Of a stretch of 64,000 nt of DNA, positions 24,081 through 37,700 are shown piece after piece. Numbering within the stretch: the first letter of the stretch is position 1; each line of letters starts with the position of its first letter. The notes under the pieces are model-generated. The model saw only the letters and a program-made list of their open reading frames with translations. It did no database searches and was not told the origin of the DNA. The translations under genes and the position numbers were made by a program. The DNA is from Pomacea canaliculata (lineage: Eukaryota > Mollusca > Gastropoda > Architaenioglossa > Ampullariidae), in contig NC_037592.1 of the NCBI RefSeq assembly GCF_003073045.1, positions 17,503,844 through 17,567,843 of the forward strand, read 5' to 3'.

Positions 24081-27000
24081 CTACTTGCCCCGCACCAGTT
24101 GACACACGGAATCTTTTGTGTATGTAACAACTTTTTTCCCATACTCTGGCACCTCTGCGACACCCTCAAACACTTTTGTCACACCTGCACATAAATTCAT
24201 GCCTCGCAGTCAAAGCAAAGATAGTTTCTTAAAAAGTGTATGTATTTTCTTATTGTTTTGTTGTTCTACATTTAAAAACAGAAATAATATTTATGAATAA
24301 TGTTTTTTCCTTCAACAAAAATATAATAAAAAAATGCAAAGAATATTTTTCTAACACACACAAACAAAAACAAATTTATTCAACTGTAACAAATCTCTGC
24401 TGTAAGGCAATGCTGCATGAATTCTGGAATCTAACTCCAAGACGCTGGAAATGTTTCTTAACAAGCCTACATTGTCGACATTGTTTAGCATAGTAGGATC
24501 CTTGAAGGACCTCATGTCTTTTTTAATTTCTCAACTGTTTGTTGCAATAGATTACTCAAATGATGTTGTTGTTATTTTTGGGATTATATTTCAGAGATAC
24601 AAGCATTTTTAGCATGAAATATTTTAATTCAACAGTAGTTTGCTAATAAAACTTATTTACTCTTCTTCATAAAGATGTCTAAATTTTTAACTTAAAACTG
24701 ATTATATAATTTTAAAAATACAGTGTGTACATTTTTACATAAAATGACATAATGTATAATATTTAAGTACAAACAGTTCTATCATTTCATAATGATAATA
24801 ATAAATGGTACAAATTCATGTGTTGCTATAGACCTTAAAAGATCACAGTTGTGCTGGTCTTCTCATTTGTCTCACAAACACAACTTTTAGATTTTATTTT
24901 TTTAATGGGTTTGTTACTTTTTTGGTTTATTTTTCATTTTTGTAAAGAACCTCTACTTTTAACTACATTGGCTTTTTACAAAATATCATCTTTATATGAC
25001 TTGGGAAGACTTATCCCTAAACCTTTAAAGTTAAAGCTATCTTTTGCCGTGATATAGCCCTAGTTGCTGGCACGGCATGAAACACAAACAATACTTTTAA
25101 CAGTCATGCGGTGTAAGCTGGTCTTTTTCGGCCATGTGACCTGGCACCACACCCTGTCAACGACTATCTTAATCTAAGGCACCACTCATGCCGTGGTGGC
25201 CAGAGAAAGAACTGGCTGATAAACACTAAAGACTGAAGTGGACATGCTCACTACTGCCCACAATAGAAAAGGGTGGAAGGCCCTGTCAGCTGCAGCGTCT
25301 ATCCATGTGATCCTGTCAACGTTAAGGGACGACTGACTGATATAATATTTATCATAAGTTGATGCTGTACACATAAAAAAAAAATAATCAAAGAGTAAAT
25401 TAGTTGTTACAGTTACAGAAGGATCACTAAAAAATCACCCTGTGGTCCTCCAAGGATCCCCTTGGTATGTTAAGGATTTATGTACCACTAGAATATTGTT
25501 TCAGCTGAACCCTCTGGGTTATCTATAGTGCTTGTTACCACCAAGTGATAAAGATAAAGACATGGCTCTAACATTGCAGTTTTCATAACACTTCAACATC
25601 TGTAACGTGCAGTCAAAAAACAAAAGTAAGTGAGAAAATGTTAATATATGGAATAAGCTTCTTACCCTTGTTCCAAGTTTGAGTAGCAGATATGCACATT
25701 TGCTCTGCTGATGGTATCTGATAAAAAATAAATTTTAATATTTATAAATAACAACAACAAATCCTGAGAATACTTTACATTTCAGAATTTCGAGTATTAA
25801 TGATATACAAGAGAATTTTATTTCTGGTGTGTGTCGATTCCTTATATTTTCAGCTGAGTTGAGGACTCAATAACTTTTTCTAACCACTGCACAAGAGATT
25901 TATTAATTTAAACAAATATTAATGACTTTAGTGATTTAACAAAAAAGGGATACTAAACTGTAGTCTTCATGTGTGAAAGGTGTAATAACAATTAAAGTAT
26001 CAGCATAATTTATCCAAGGAACTCAAACCTAAACCTAAATTCAGAAAACAGGCAGTCCTCGGGTTATATCAACCCCGAGTTACGATGTTTCGTGGTTAAA
26101 TGGCATTTACTGTATAAAGCCTTGTTTCGATTTAAATGGTGCGTTGTAAACGTCCTAATGCAAACTTCGTGTTTGGTGTGCGCCAAACATTATTAAACGT
26201 ATTTTATATGTGTTTTTTAATAATTACTGTGTTAGGATATGTGTTAGGATAGGATAAGTGCTTACAGTATGTACGTATGTTCTGACTTACAGCGAAAATC
26301 AGTTTATGATGCGATGTAGGAACGGAGTAATGTAGTAAGTCGAGGACCGCCTGTACAATAAACCACTTACTTTAGACACATATTCTGAAGCTGTAGGCAG
26401 CACAGATGACCTGACGCTATTCAGCACTTGGTATCCTTGTTTAGTATCTGTGCTCCATATTCCTTGTTGTATAGTCACATATATAGCTCCTGCACCCACA
26501 CCGACTTTGGCAAGATTTCTGTAATATAATAATGCAACAGGGTGTTTTAAACATATTGAATTACTCTCACTTCAAAGCGTTTTCTACATCTATTACCCAC
26601 TGCATAATCCATAAGGCTAAAAGTGTGCAACAGATCGGCAGAATAATTTTGGGACTGCTGTTTTCATGATATTTGAAAGTCGAGGTGAACTTGACTGAGA
26701 TGCGAGTTCCATACTATGAAAATCATCCTTTCTCAAAACAGCATTAGCTGCAACTAGAAAAATAACAATCATTTTTTTTTACTTAATTATAAGCCATATA
26801 TCAAACACCATAATGCTGTATGTTCTGATAACAGTGAGAAGGCGATCTAAGTGCTCATTCACCTACTTGACAAGGGCGACGGCCATCTTGACCAGGGGCT
26901 AACACAGAGTAGTCTACCCTTCGCGGTGTGCATTGCATGTTATATTTTCGTGAAAATCACGGACGCGTGGTAAAAATCGTTTTTAGTAATAAGCACGTGG

Positions 27001-27628
27001 TGTTTAAAAAAATTATGGTGAAAATTTTGTATACACTATGATTATCTAGAATGCTTATTTTACAGCATACGTTTCTTTATGTGCAGAAAAAGTCTACACT
27101 TTTTTTCGTTGTACCGGGCGTCTCAAAAAAAAAAAAAAAACAAACGAAGAAAATTTGAAAAATCCTTAATACTTAAAAAAAATATATATATACATCTGCA
27201 TATATAAAGTGCACATGCAAAAATATTTTCAGAGGTATAGTTAGGAAAAAGAGGGATGAAAACTCAAAAGTAAAAAACACACTTGACTTCACGTGAAAGA
27301 AAGCAAAATGTTCCCTAACTATATATATATAGCTTTGATCTTTACCCGGGAAGATAATAATCACTGGATTATAACAAACGGTGACACTGTTAAAGCTATG
27401 ACTTCCCTGAAGTACATGCGTCTTACGTCTTTCGTTAGTATCTCACTATCTCTGGCCTCAAACTCCGAGCGATCTATATATAGCTCAAATAGCATAACGT
27501 CCATGATGTTTATCTGAATCAAAAGAGATCCAACCACGAGACTTGTTAATTTTGTTTTATACTTACATCACTGCTTGTCCGCTGAGAATCTTCTTCAGAG
27601 TCAATGCTATGATCGAAGAAATATGCAT
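24081..27628 (-). CDS. MIC13: MICOS complex subunit MIC13 (QIL1)
   Basis: Four coding exons on the minus strand: 27628-27567, 26518-26371, 25717-25666 and 24184-24081 (366 nt, 121 aa; the human protein is about 118 aa). All introns are GT-AG with matching phases. The protein begins MHISSIIALTLKKILSGQAV, followed by a glycine-rich membrane span (VINLAKVGVGAGAIYVTI, residues 20-37). IPSAEQMC, then WNKGVTKVF (85-93) and a basic C-terminus follow, in the order of MIC13 (N-terminal helix with GG, then IPQLP, then SWNAGI). MIC13 sits in the mitochondrial inner membrane and links the MIC60 and MIC10 parts of MICOS, which keeps cristae junctions open. The start is the first in-frame ATG upstream of the membrane helix. 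Exon 4 lies between blocks A and B of the left duplication arm. No second MIC13 copy is seen. Confidence 0.85.
25107..25345 (+). mobile_element. LINE fragment: C-terminal tail of a reverse transcriptase (MIC13 intron 3)
   Basis: The translation gives KLVFFGHVTWHHTLSTTIL, then RGGQRKNWLINTKD and TTAHNRKGWKALSAAASIHV. This is the typical end of many invertebrate non-LTR reverse transcriptases (R-FGHV-R-D, GGQRK-W-DNIKEW, NR--WR-LSA). It needs at least one frame change and has internal stops, so it is a decayed 5'-truncated copy. It is antisense to MIC13. Confidence 0.75.
26049..26353. mobile_element. Short non-autonomous DNA transposon (Tc1/mariner, pogo/Tigger-like) in MIC13 intron 2
   Basis: The ends form an inverted repeat: CAGGCAGTCCTCGGGTTA on the left and CAGGCGGTCCTCGACTTA on the reverse strand at the right. 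The 305-bp interior has no open frame. TA follows the right end, as expected for a TA duplication; on the left the corresponding dinucleotide is AA. TIRs of the type CAGGCGGTCCTCGACTTA are common on Tigger/pogo-like MITEs. Confidence 0.7.
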
Positions 27629-28144
27629 TTCACTAGTTTTTATTCAGTTATACAAGATTTGTCAGCAGTCGACTTGTATAAATTTTATTTTTTTCAACGT
27701 CAGGAGGCTGTGATGAACGGCGATGTGCATAGATCTTGTACGCATAAGTAACGCGTGCAAAACTCTGCCTTAAATAGCTTCACGTTGCGCGCGCTTCCAT
27801 CTGTATGGCGTAATATTTATAGAAACTGACGTAGCAACACAGCATCTTTTAATTAGTATAGTAATGCGCGACTAGATATATATATATAGACTACACCCCA
27901 CGTACTCAGTCTAGGTTTGCATCAAAACTCCGAAATAATTCCACACATTTTGGAATTATATTCAGATATTTTTTGAAATTTCAAATATAAAGTTTCAATG
28001 TACTTTTGCTTTGTTAGATTTAAAAAAAAACCAACAAAATACAAAAATTAATGGGAGTTTTCTTGATCTTGCGCAAAGATGAGGTACATGAGTAGGAAGT
28101 AAAGCAATGGATGAAGGTAAGAAGGGATGTAAAACAGTGTAAGA

Positions 28145-28437
28145 TGGAGTCGTTACGCGATGGTTAACATGACAGACAGTACTGCCAGGGAGTTAACAAA
28201 TAGTAATTCAGGGATAGTACTTTGTGAACAGATATATGTTTTCAATGTAGTCTTGGAGTCCGATCGAGTGGTGATGTGATGTGGAAGGGAGTTACATTGC
28301 TTATAGCAGTACAGAGGGAGGCGGGCCGTTGTCCGTATGTGACTGTGGGAGCTATACCTAGAACCCACGAGAGTGTTGCGTCTTGTTGAGGAAAGATTGG
28401 GGAAGAGCCCGAATCTTACCCCGTTACATGCAGAAAA
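28145..28437 (-). mobile_element. LINE fragment: 3' end of a CR1/jockey-like reverse transcriptase
   Basis: On the minus strand the frame reads FGLFPNLSSTRRNTL, then CNSLPHHITTRSDSKTTLKT. This recalls the very common LINE ending WNSLP--IR-S-SL-SFKS-LKTHLF. It abuts the inner edge of the right duplication arm at about 28438. Only the last 80 or so codons remain. Confidence 0.55.
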
Positions 28438-28876
28438 GTAAATAAATTTTATTAGCAAACTACTGTTAAAATATTTCATGCAAAAATGCTTGTATCTCTG
28501 AAAAGTTAGAAAGTGTAAGCATATATATATATGGTCTTACATAATTATACAGTATATTGAAGACCTTTAAACATACCATGACGCGTACACAAACTGCATA
28601 TAACGAGAACCAATTATTATTATTAACAAAATAAAAATAATAAATATTCAATTTGTAGAGTGCATGTTTGTAGTTTTTCCCAGGAACAACAGACTTCTAA
28701 TAGACGCTCAGTTTGTTGTTGAGTTGCTTCCCTTGTATCATTCCACTCGGCGATACGATCAGCGGTCGATTCGACCACATCATCCGTGTGATAAGCCGGT
28801 CACGAAATTGGTGAATGTTATAACATTTCTTTTATCGTCGTTGATTTATCTACACAGTTTGGTCCTTGTTTTTATC

Positions 28877-31026
28877 AAGAATCGGCGACGTGCCTGAAGA
28901 CACCTGCTTCACACAGGTACATGCCGACTATACTTAGTCAAACATTTTAAGTAGCACCAGAGGGAACAGATGTCTATGGTAGTACTAATTATAATAAGCT
29001 TGCCCGCTTTAAACTGTGGTCATGAGTCGCATGGCTCTGTCCTACCAATTGTTCTGCTACTGCATAAATTAAACTAAAAGTACAAAATGCATTGATTCTC
29101 GCTAAGGCATGGACAGGCATCTCTGTGCCACCTTTTCTGAAGAAGTGGGTTTCCACACTCTTTGACGATCCTTCGAGCAGCGGCTATTTTCTCATTTGAT
29201 AATACTGGCGGCTGACCTACATTGTATGTATATGTAATTCGTAATGAATTTCGCGTTGATTACGTATCCGAGAAACGAATGATGTGTGAGTGATGACTAC
29301 TCTAAACAATAAATACTCGGTAGTCGAATGGACTGTAAAAGTGGCCCACAGTAATATTTACGTCCAGCAAGAGTTAACGACGGCAAAACATTATGCACAC
29401 CCCCTGCTTCCTCACACCCCACCCCGATCCTTTCAAAAAAATCGTTAAAAGAATAAAAATTACCTTACATAGGATAGTATTATCAATAACTTCGTTTTCA
29501 TAAACGAATATTTAATTTAATTGTGGTACTAGGCAAAGATCTGTAGGTAGAGGAGTCGCTTTAACTGTGTGACCTTTTCACACTCCCGTCGAAACATACC
29601 TTCAACAGAGCTAGATGGGTGGTAACAGAGTTTACCCGACGTAAAATGCGATGGATTTTAAACTTTTACACTTTCCCTTTCCACAATAATTATCGACAGA
29701 CACAAAGTACAAAGTGTATGGGAGGATTGGGGTGAGAGTGGAACAGCCGTGGACTGGCTTGTCTTACTTAACTACTCCGGGGTAAGAGAAACTACAGAAA
29801 ATCAACATGTCACCATCACTTCTTTTATCATCTGTACTACACCTCTTCAGCTCAGTGTGGCACGTGTGTTCCGATTGGTGCTGGGGTTGCGTTACGAAAC
29901 GAACTTGGGCTCGATACCGAGAGGTATCCATCGACATGTGGCCTTCAACTAGATTGTTACTTAATGGATGAACTACAGGCGATTGGTGTGTGTGCGGGGT
30001 CCATTCACCACACATTCGTTTCATTTGTATTTATTGCATCACTGACATTGAAGTTTGAAAGTGCCAGAATCACAGGAAAAATAAATATTTGGTTGTTGTG
30101 TTTACGTGGGCGTGTTGATGGAAACAAGGTAGACACGGCGTGGGCAGTAGCTCTCCACGTGCTCTTGTCTTTGCTACACACGGTCTTTGATGGCGAAGGA
30201 CATGGGTGATGTGACACCATTCCCGTCAACCAGTCTGGCCAGCGAAAAATGAGCGATGTCCCTTTTTTGAGATCCAATTTTGGTTTTTATATTTTAGTCT
30301 TGAAAATCGAACACAACACAAGTAAGATGATGGATGAATACGGCAAATAGTTTGAAAAGTTTGTCAGTAGATATTTATGGTTTGAAACGTGAGACAGGAG
30401 CACACAGTTGTTACAGAAAGCTCACGGATTCCATAGAGACTTTTGACATGGCAGCGGTCCTGGTAAAGCGCCTGTCACCAAGACCGTGAGAATCGGGTGT
30501 CATGGGTTCAATACCGTCTCGCATGTGTGTGTGTGTGAGAGAGAGAGAAAGATGTAAAGGCAACTATGAAGCCCACAGCATCCACATGCAACTTGCCAGG
30601 TGGCCCTAGGTCGTCTCTTACAGTACAAGCGTGTACCAGCCGTAAGAAGATATCCCCCTCCCTCTCTCCTCCTCATTATTATTATTATCATCATCATCAC
30701 GGTTTTCCCCCTGTCTTCTTCGTTCCCTTTACGAATGCTGACACGGTGTGATAACTATCCAGATGTCCGGTCGTCGTGCAGTGGACGTTGAAAGACGCTG
30801 GAGCCGGCGGATGATTGACGGAGGAAAGATGGATGATTAAGAACTGTGAAAATGGCAATGGCGCCAAGTGGACACCTGCACATGGGATGCTGGGCAACCT
30901 GGTTCTGCAGTCTCCCGGCTGACAATCAGGTCGGTCAAGGCAAGGAAGCCAAGAGAAATAAGGGCTGTTAGTTCGGATTGGTCGTCTTGTAACTGCCAAG
31001 TACAACCGTCCTTCTGGTCAGGGTCC
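28877..31026. other. Extra segment in the right arm, no gene seen
   Basis: This 2.15 kb has no counterpart in the left arm, where only about 340 bp separate the matching blocks. It contains a SINE-like head (see 30450) and a possible second one at about 29840-29935 (GGGCTCGATACC resembles a B box). A short (ATT/ATC)n tract lies near 30675-30700. I find no supported coding exon. Confidence 0.4.
30450..30550 (+). mobile_element. tRNA-derived SINE head
   Basis: The sequence has an A-box-like TGGTAAAGCGC (30461-30471) and a B-box-like GGGTTCAATAC (30504-30514) at tRNA spacing, with CCTGTCACCAAGACCGTGAG between. It is followed directly by (TG)n(AG)n. A complete tRNA fold is not evident, so it is read as a SINE head and not a tRNA gene. 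Confidence 0.55.
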
Positions 31027-31729
31027 AGTAGCGTCAACTGACATGCGCACGTAATGTTTGAGGGTCGAGTCGGTGCAACCAACATGTTTAATGCGCACGT
31101 GCGCAAGCACTCCAACACACCAACCAGCACACGCACACGCTGACCAACACAAAAACTCCACAACAGATCTTTGTTGAAACAAATTATTTTCATTTCAATC
31201 GCTATTTTACAGCTTGCTCGCATTTCTTTGCAGACATCAGCAGTTTTCACACTCCCCAACATTGACCAGAAGACGCTTACTCGTAATTAAATATCAGCAG
31301 AGATTGAATGTTTCACTTAGGTTCCACGAGTTTCACATAAATTAGATTATAATGGGAGCTAGTACTGTGGCACAGCAGTATCGTTCCAAAATTACAGATG
31401 TACATAGTTGTAGATAACGAAAACACTGAACAGATTGACAAAATACCAGTGGCCGTGTGGTCTTCTATTTATCGTCTGAACATCTATTTGGTTTGTTGTT
31501 ATTTTCTTCAGCAGTCTGTCTTTGGTATCTGGGTGAGGTGTAGGAATGTTCTTGATGTGATTAGTCCGTGGAACATGCTATTCTTCACTCTGAAAAAGCG
31601 TCGTCTGCTTCAAGGCTGTCGTCCTAGTGCAGGAAGCTGGGCGGACAGATGGGAACACAACTCAGGTCGGCGAACTCGCTGCTTAGTTGACTCTCATGCA
31701 CACGGCCACAGAGAGCAGCTGCTGACGTG

Positions 31730-34700
31730 TCACTCCTGCCTGTAGCCGGCGTCCGAGTACTCGGGGATGTTGTAGGAGCGCAGAAGCCTTTCCAGCAGCT
31801 CTCGTCTTTTCTGAAAATGAATAACAGGAATAGTCAGAGTACAATGGGTGTACTTGATTTTTCCAGATAAAGACATTTTGTCGACTGTGCAAAACGGACT
31901 TGAATGTGATAAAGGCTGTTTGTAAACAACTCTCAAAAAAGTGTGTGTGTGTGTGTGCATTTCGAAACAAAACTATCGCCATTAGAAAATAAAGAAAATG
32001 TCTTCCACAGGAAGTCTAGAAATTTTCCGTCACAACCCTTCTCTCTGAACTCTGCTTAAGACTTTCAAGTGTGATTGGAATTCTTCATTCCTTTTGAATT
32101 TACAAAAATTTGTACTTTCACGATGGTTGATGATAGCAACAGTTGACGTCTGCGCAATTTTTGCTTTTCTGGCATCTCTGTTTTGTCCTTCTATCCTGCT
32201 GAGGCTTTAATTTATTTTTAAATGGGACCTTTATGTGCATTCCGGAGTAATTAGTTTGATCGCATCCCAGCACTGCAAATGTTACCCATTGCACAAAACC
32301 CAAGCCTTAAATAACCGAGTTTAAACGAAAAGCTATTCATGGTATTGTCTGTTCAAACTGCTCATCTACAATCCTCGAGAAAACATTTATTACTGTACAT
32401 AAAGGCCCCTCGTCAGTCAACAGGTAGAGTCAACCTTCAATTTGCAGCTCCCAGTAAGATGGAAGACTACAACAGAGACTACAGGCACAAAGACTAACAG
32501 GCAGGACAGGGATAACGACACGCAAACAGACAGACCTCACCACAGCTGGTGGTCAGAAAGGATTCTACCGATCCTCCGCAGTTTCAAGTTAGCAATAACT
32601 CACTTAACCATTAGTTTCACCTGCGTGGCTCTGTTGAACCACTCTACACAATCACTTCGGCTAGTGTTTCTAACATCGGCAGTTTGAAGTAATCGGTTAT
32701 AAGGTCTCCGGACCCTAAAACTGTGTCACCTCAGTGCTGGAACACGTCCTTGACAAGAAAACTGAAACCTTGTTGATACTGCATCCATTCTCGTCTCTCC
32801 TCACAAGGCTCACCATTCTCACTTGGCCTCCAAAGTGTCGTTACTGATCACCTTGATCCTTCCGGTACAACAGAGGTCTAATCGGAAAAATGATATACAA
32901 GCCCCTGAGATCTCTGGCCTAATCCAGGTATTTGCTCAGATGCCGAATACATATCGAGCATAGATCGTGGAATTGCCAGTGGCAACCTCGCCTGGATAAT
33001 TCTCATACCTCCCACTTTGGTAATACTCCAAGTTTAGGCATCGTAGGTTGTTATTTCCTGTTGCATCAAGGAGTCAACTAAGCCCTGTTCAAACTAGAAG
33101 CAGATCTTCTACATTTATTAAAAACAAAGAAGAAGAACCGACTTTTTTTTTTTTAAAGTTACCGAGTCGCAAATCTCAATAAAATAACAACAGTGTTGTG
33201 TGCAAAAACAAAGAAAGAGCTGTGTGAAACATACTCTAGCGGGGATGTATTTTGGTTTTTAAGACAAATGTGTTTCAAAGTGAATAAAAAGAAATTATTC
33301 ATATGCGCCAGATTTATTGCTGTGAAGTTTAAGTATGGAAGCTTGTATAGGCGCCCTCGGCTAGAGCAAACTACAAAATGTCTCGGAGTAAGGAAGAGTG
33401 AGAGACCGTCGGCTCGTCCAGTATGTTTATGCTTTCGCGGGTGTAAAACAAACAGTTGGAATAACAGTGGATCGAAGAGTTTGCACGCAGCTGATGAGAA
33501 ATCTGACGTCTGGCATCGACATCAAAGGCAGAGAAGTGGGTGAGGGAGGCGACCCACCAGGTCTCAAAACAAAACTGAGCAGGACCTGCCTAGTGACAAA
33601 GGTATGGTATGTAACGGATGCCATGGTGACAGAAATGACAGCGGTGTATTTTCCCACACGACTAAAACAACATTGCTGTTACATACTACCTTTATATTTA
33701 CAACAAAAATCAAGTTGTAAAAGATGGGAGAAAGACATCAATCCTTCATGTGTATGTCCTTTGCAAAACTGTCCAAAACAATTGGTATGCTACTGACGAC
33801 ATTAGAATTTTTTTTTTTTAAGACATGACACTTCGTGACAGGAGATATTCTTTGGCAACTGTTCGCAGCTGTCTCTGTGTTACACTCAAGAACAGCTGCT
33901 GTACAGCTGCATTGTGGATGCCACAGTCGTGCCGTGCAATTAAGACATGGCGCAGGTTCTATGCAGTCGTTCCTGCAGAGTAATACTTGCAAGCAGGCTA
34001 GTAAAGTCGGGACTTCCGCCGGAAAATAAGACAATCCAAGGAATAAATCCAGCTTCGGGGAGGAAATGCAAGTAAAAAAGCAGTCCCATAGATGCTTGTC
34101 GCGCAGGAGAGAAGAAAAGATATCCTATAAATAACTCTCGAGAGAATCTACGGCAGCAAAAAAGGTCTTTGCAGCTGATCCAGTTCCAGACAGATCGGCC
34201 CATAGGATTATGGGAGGAAGTGACATCAAGAAGGAATTATCTCGATCCTGCATGTTCAACGTCTCGGAGTCGGTGGTATGAGCAGAGAACACGACCGTAA
34301 GACAAAGGACAATGATCGAGGATAGAAATCAGAAGGATAGGAAGGGAAAGGGGTGAGATGGTGCTTCTGTACTTCTGTTTACCACGTAAGGTCTTTACAC
34401 ATAGTGTAGCTGCAATTAAAATGATCCTATCCACGCAGCAACACAACAGAAAGAGAAAGAGAATAGAAGAAGAATTATCTATCATTTGTCAATTACTGCC
34501 ATTCTATGCATTTTTCCCCTCTTTTAAAACTTTTATTTGACCCTTCTTATATTACCTGCCATCAAGTATTTCAGACCAGAAACGTTGAACATTTTGACAA
34601 GTCTATCCATCAAATGTGTTTTCTATGCTGTTTCCTGTTTAATGGACGATATGAAGAACGCGTTGCATCCCCCCCCCAAACAAAGGAAGATCACTCACAA

Positions 34701-37700
34701 CACCTGAGGCTGGGCTGTGTTATTTGGTTTCACATTGCCTGCGTCCTTTATCATCTCAAAGACCTCGTGTGCAGGGCGAGTGGGGGATGCGAGTGGTGGA
34801 GAATAGCCGGCAGCTGATCGGAAGGCAAAATAAAGTATAGGCGCTGAAAATAAAATGGTTGGACCTTTGACAAGGGGTGATAAGTTTCTCAGGTACCGCG
34901 GTGACAAATGCACACGCCACTTGATTCATGGCCGTTTAAACTGCTGGTTATTTGCAGAATTGATCTAAAGAGGCTTCGTGGTGTGAACTGGTACAAACTT
35001 TAAGCTTTTCTGGTCATCGACATGGACGTTAAGTAATTTATTTATAAACAAAGTAGTCACAAGATCTTTACTTGTAAGCTAGGTGAAGGAAAAATATATT
35101 TATTGCGTTTATTAGAGCTGAATGAGAAAGTGACATAGCCTTTCATCATGGATGTTGGTGCCATGCATTGTAAGTGGTTCACCGTGTCTAAGACATGTCA
35201 TGTAGCACCCAGAGTGCAGTCCCCATGTTTACCTTCATTTATAAACCAGATCTTGGGCAAGGGAGTGTTGGGAGGAGGAGAAGCGTCTTTCCAGTTAATT
35301 GCTTCGCTGAAAATGTGCAGTGGAAGGGTGGGTGTAGAAGAATTGTCCTAAACCAGAGATCTTGTACTTTAAACTCAGTCTAACTACTGGGTCCTGGTCG
35401 GGTGTAGGAGGAAATCTTCGTCAACAGCTACAGAACGTGGCTCTTCTATACCAGATTAGAAAGATGTCAATGTGCATGCAGAACTACATGTCGAAGTAGT
35501 TGCCATACAATCTCTTGGAGCTCAGTAAACACAATCTCTTGAGGCTTTCACAATAAAAATGTAAGGGAGTCTGTTGCTGTTTCTTTGTTGAAGCAGCAGC
35601 TGAAGAAATTTCGAGTTATCCCACAGGAAAGGAGAGTTTTCTGAAAATGTGTCTGGACATTAAAGTCTGAAAAATTCCTGAATTAGTAAAGCATATTCCC
35701 CCGTGTGAGTGAGAGCTCAGTGCGCAGCCACGAAAAGCTACAAACGAACCGACAGTCAACTAAACACGAAACTCACGAGTTAACAAACAGGTTAAACTAT
35801 GGCAACAGTGAACTGACAACATTAATACTGAACTAAAAATACTTTCTCCGACTAATAGACAAAGCAAAGATATCTGATTTACTTCTGACAACACTAACTG
35901 CCGTATTAACACCTAGTTTTGTTAAAGAAATGACCGTAGACTAAACAACATTGCAAACGGCATCCTAGCTACACGGGAAAACACAAACACACACACAAAA
36001 ACACACACACACACGATGGATATGCTAATATCCAACAGGTTCAGGCGATCCCCCACACTATTAATCACTGCACTGCCGCCACGTACACACAATGGCAGTC
36101 CTATTAACTTCCCAAGCAGCGTGAAGCGAATCATAAATGATGAATTCTAATGGAAATTATTTCATTAGCAAGCTTATCACTGAAATAGAAGAAAGAAAAG
36201 TATTGTCGAAATGACAGCATCATAATGAACAGAGCCATGTGAGAACCACAGGAGTGGATGAGGAGATGATAAAATAGAAAACAACAAACATTGAGTCTGG
36301 GATGAACGAAAGTTCATTGCAAAGGACTGGATACTGTCATCAACATCTACAAAATACACAGCCAATATCCTTCAAGAAAATCAGACATTCTAAACATGCG
36401 ACTTATATGGCATTATATAATACATTATCTTATTATTACTGTAAATTTTCCCGACAGGGAGTAACACATTATCGATCCTATCTACAAACCAATGTAAGAT
36501 AATACATTATACATGCAACCCACTGAGTGTTATAATACATTATTCATACCGTCTGCAGAACAGTAGAAGGAGCTAACTTTGAAGGTCTAGTGAGCATATC
36601 TACAGCATATCTAAAGGCATCCCTGAGACCCTAAAGGAGACACACTCCTGACAGTGGCGTACCTGAGAGGCAGATGACTGGTCAGGCACGGCGTGGGGCA
36701 GGTCCATTGCCAGTCGCAGAAGCTTTTCGGATTCCTCGTCGCGACCAGCCTCTGGCTGCATTAGGGGGCTGAGAGAGAGAAAAAAGTGTTGAACATGACA
36801 GCCATATCTACATGGAGTGGGTCATACAAAATGGCGACGTGTGTCTCACGAGAACTGTCTGCAGCTGCTATTGTTTTCTGTGGTCGACATCAACTGGAAG
36901 TAGTCGCCATCACGTCAGAGACACACGTCAGCACTGAGGTGGACATGAATTCCTTTTATCGAGACATGAACACAACACTTTTGTGAACACAACGACGACA
37001 GACATGAGGACATGAACACAACGCATGTAAGGAACTGAACCCAACGGACACAAACATCATGACGTCATGAAATACAGCGAAACATCTAGATACTTAACAA
37101 ACTCACACCCAGACATGAACACATGTGAACACAAAGTACACCAGACAGGTAGGTGGTGTAGGAGTGTATAGAAGACATACTCTACGTAAGCGTCCTCTTG
37201 TGATGTAGAGTCGTCTGCAAGGGGCATAACTCCACGCTTCGCAGCCACACCTCTGCACCTTGGGGCGAAGACGAATTTTCTGCAAAGGAATATCTCTTTC
37301 AAACTTCTGGTCTCGGAAGTTGTTTATTATTGGTATTCATGCATCCCTCCCCTTGTGTTTTTTTTTTCTAACATTTTCTTCTAGCTTCATGAACGCGAAA
37401 AGATTTGCTTCAGTGGAGTGTATATGTCGCGATGTTTTTCTAAATGTGATCTTCAGATATTATCTACTTGCATGTAAAATAAACTTGCATTTGATATGTA
37501 TGGTGCTAATAATTCAGCCATACTTTTTAATAATACCAAAATGTTTTTTTTATTCTTCCTTCATATCCCCCAAGAGAATGTCAGCATCTACCCCGGCATA
37601 TTCCCTTACCAAAAATCAATGTGAAAAAGATTAGACATCTAAACTCAATCTGTGAAAATAATGATGTCGTTGTGCAGCAAGTATTTCGAGGGCATTACTC

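Larger units (their letters stand above)
16965..24661 (+). repeat. Left arm of a large inverted duplication (elevenin copy 1 side)
   Basis: Read on the reverse strand, this arm matches 28438-40080 in the same order: the block at about 16975-17270 with about 39720-40060; the upstream block 17560-17830 with 38440-38700; four elevenin exons; intron 3 sequence at 19880-20310 with 35860-36240; 20740-21255 with 31027-31600; block A at 21592-21949 with 28503-28876; and block B at 24589-24661 with 28438-28502. Between A and B this arm has 2.64 kb, including the last MIC13 exon, that the other arm lacks. Homology stops near 16965, where the sequences diverge abruptly. Confidence 0.85.
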
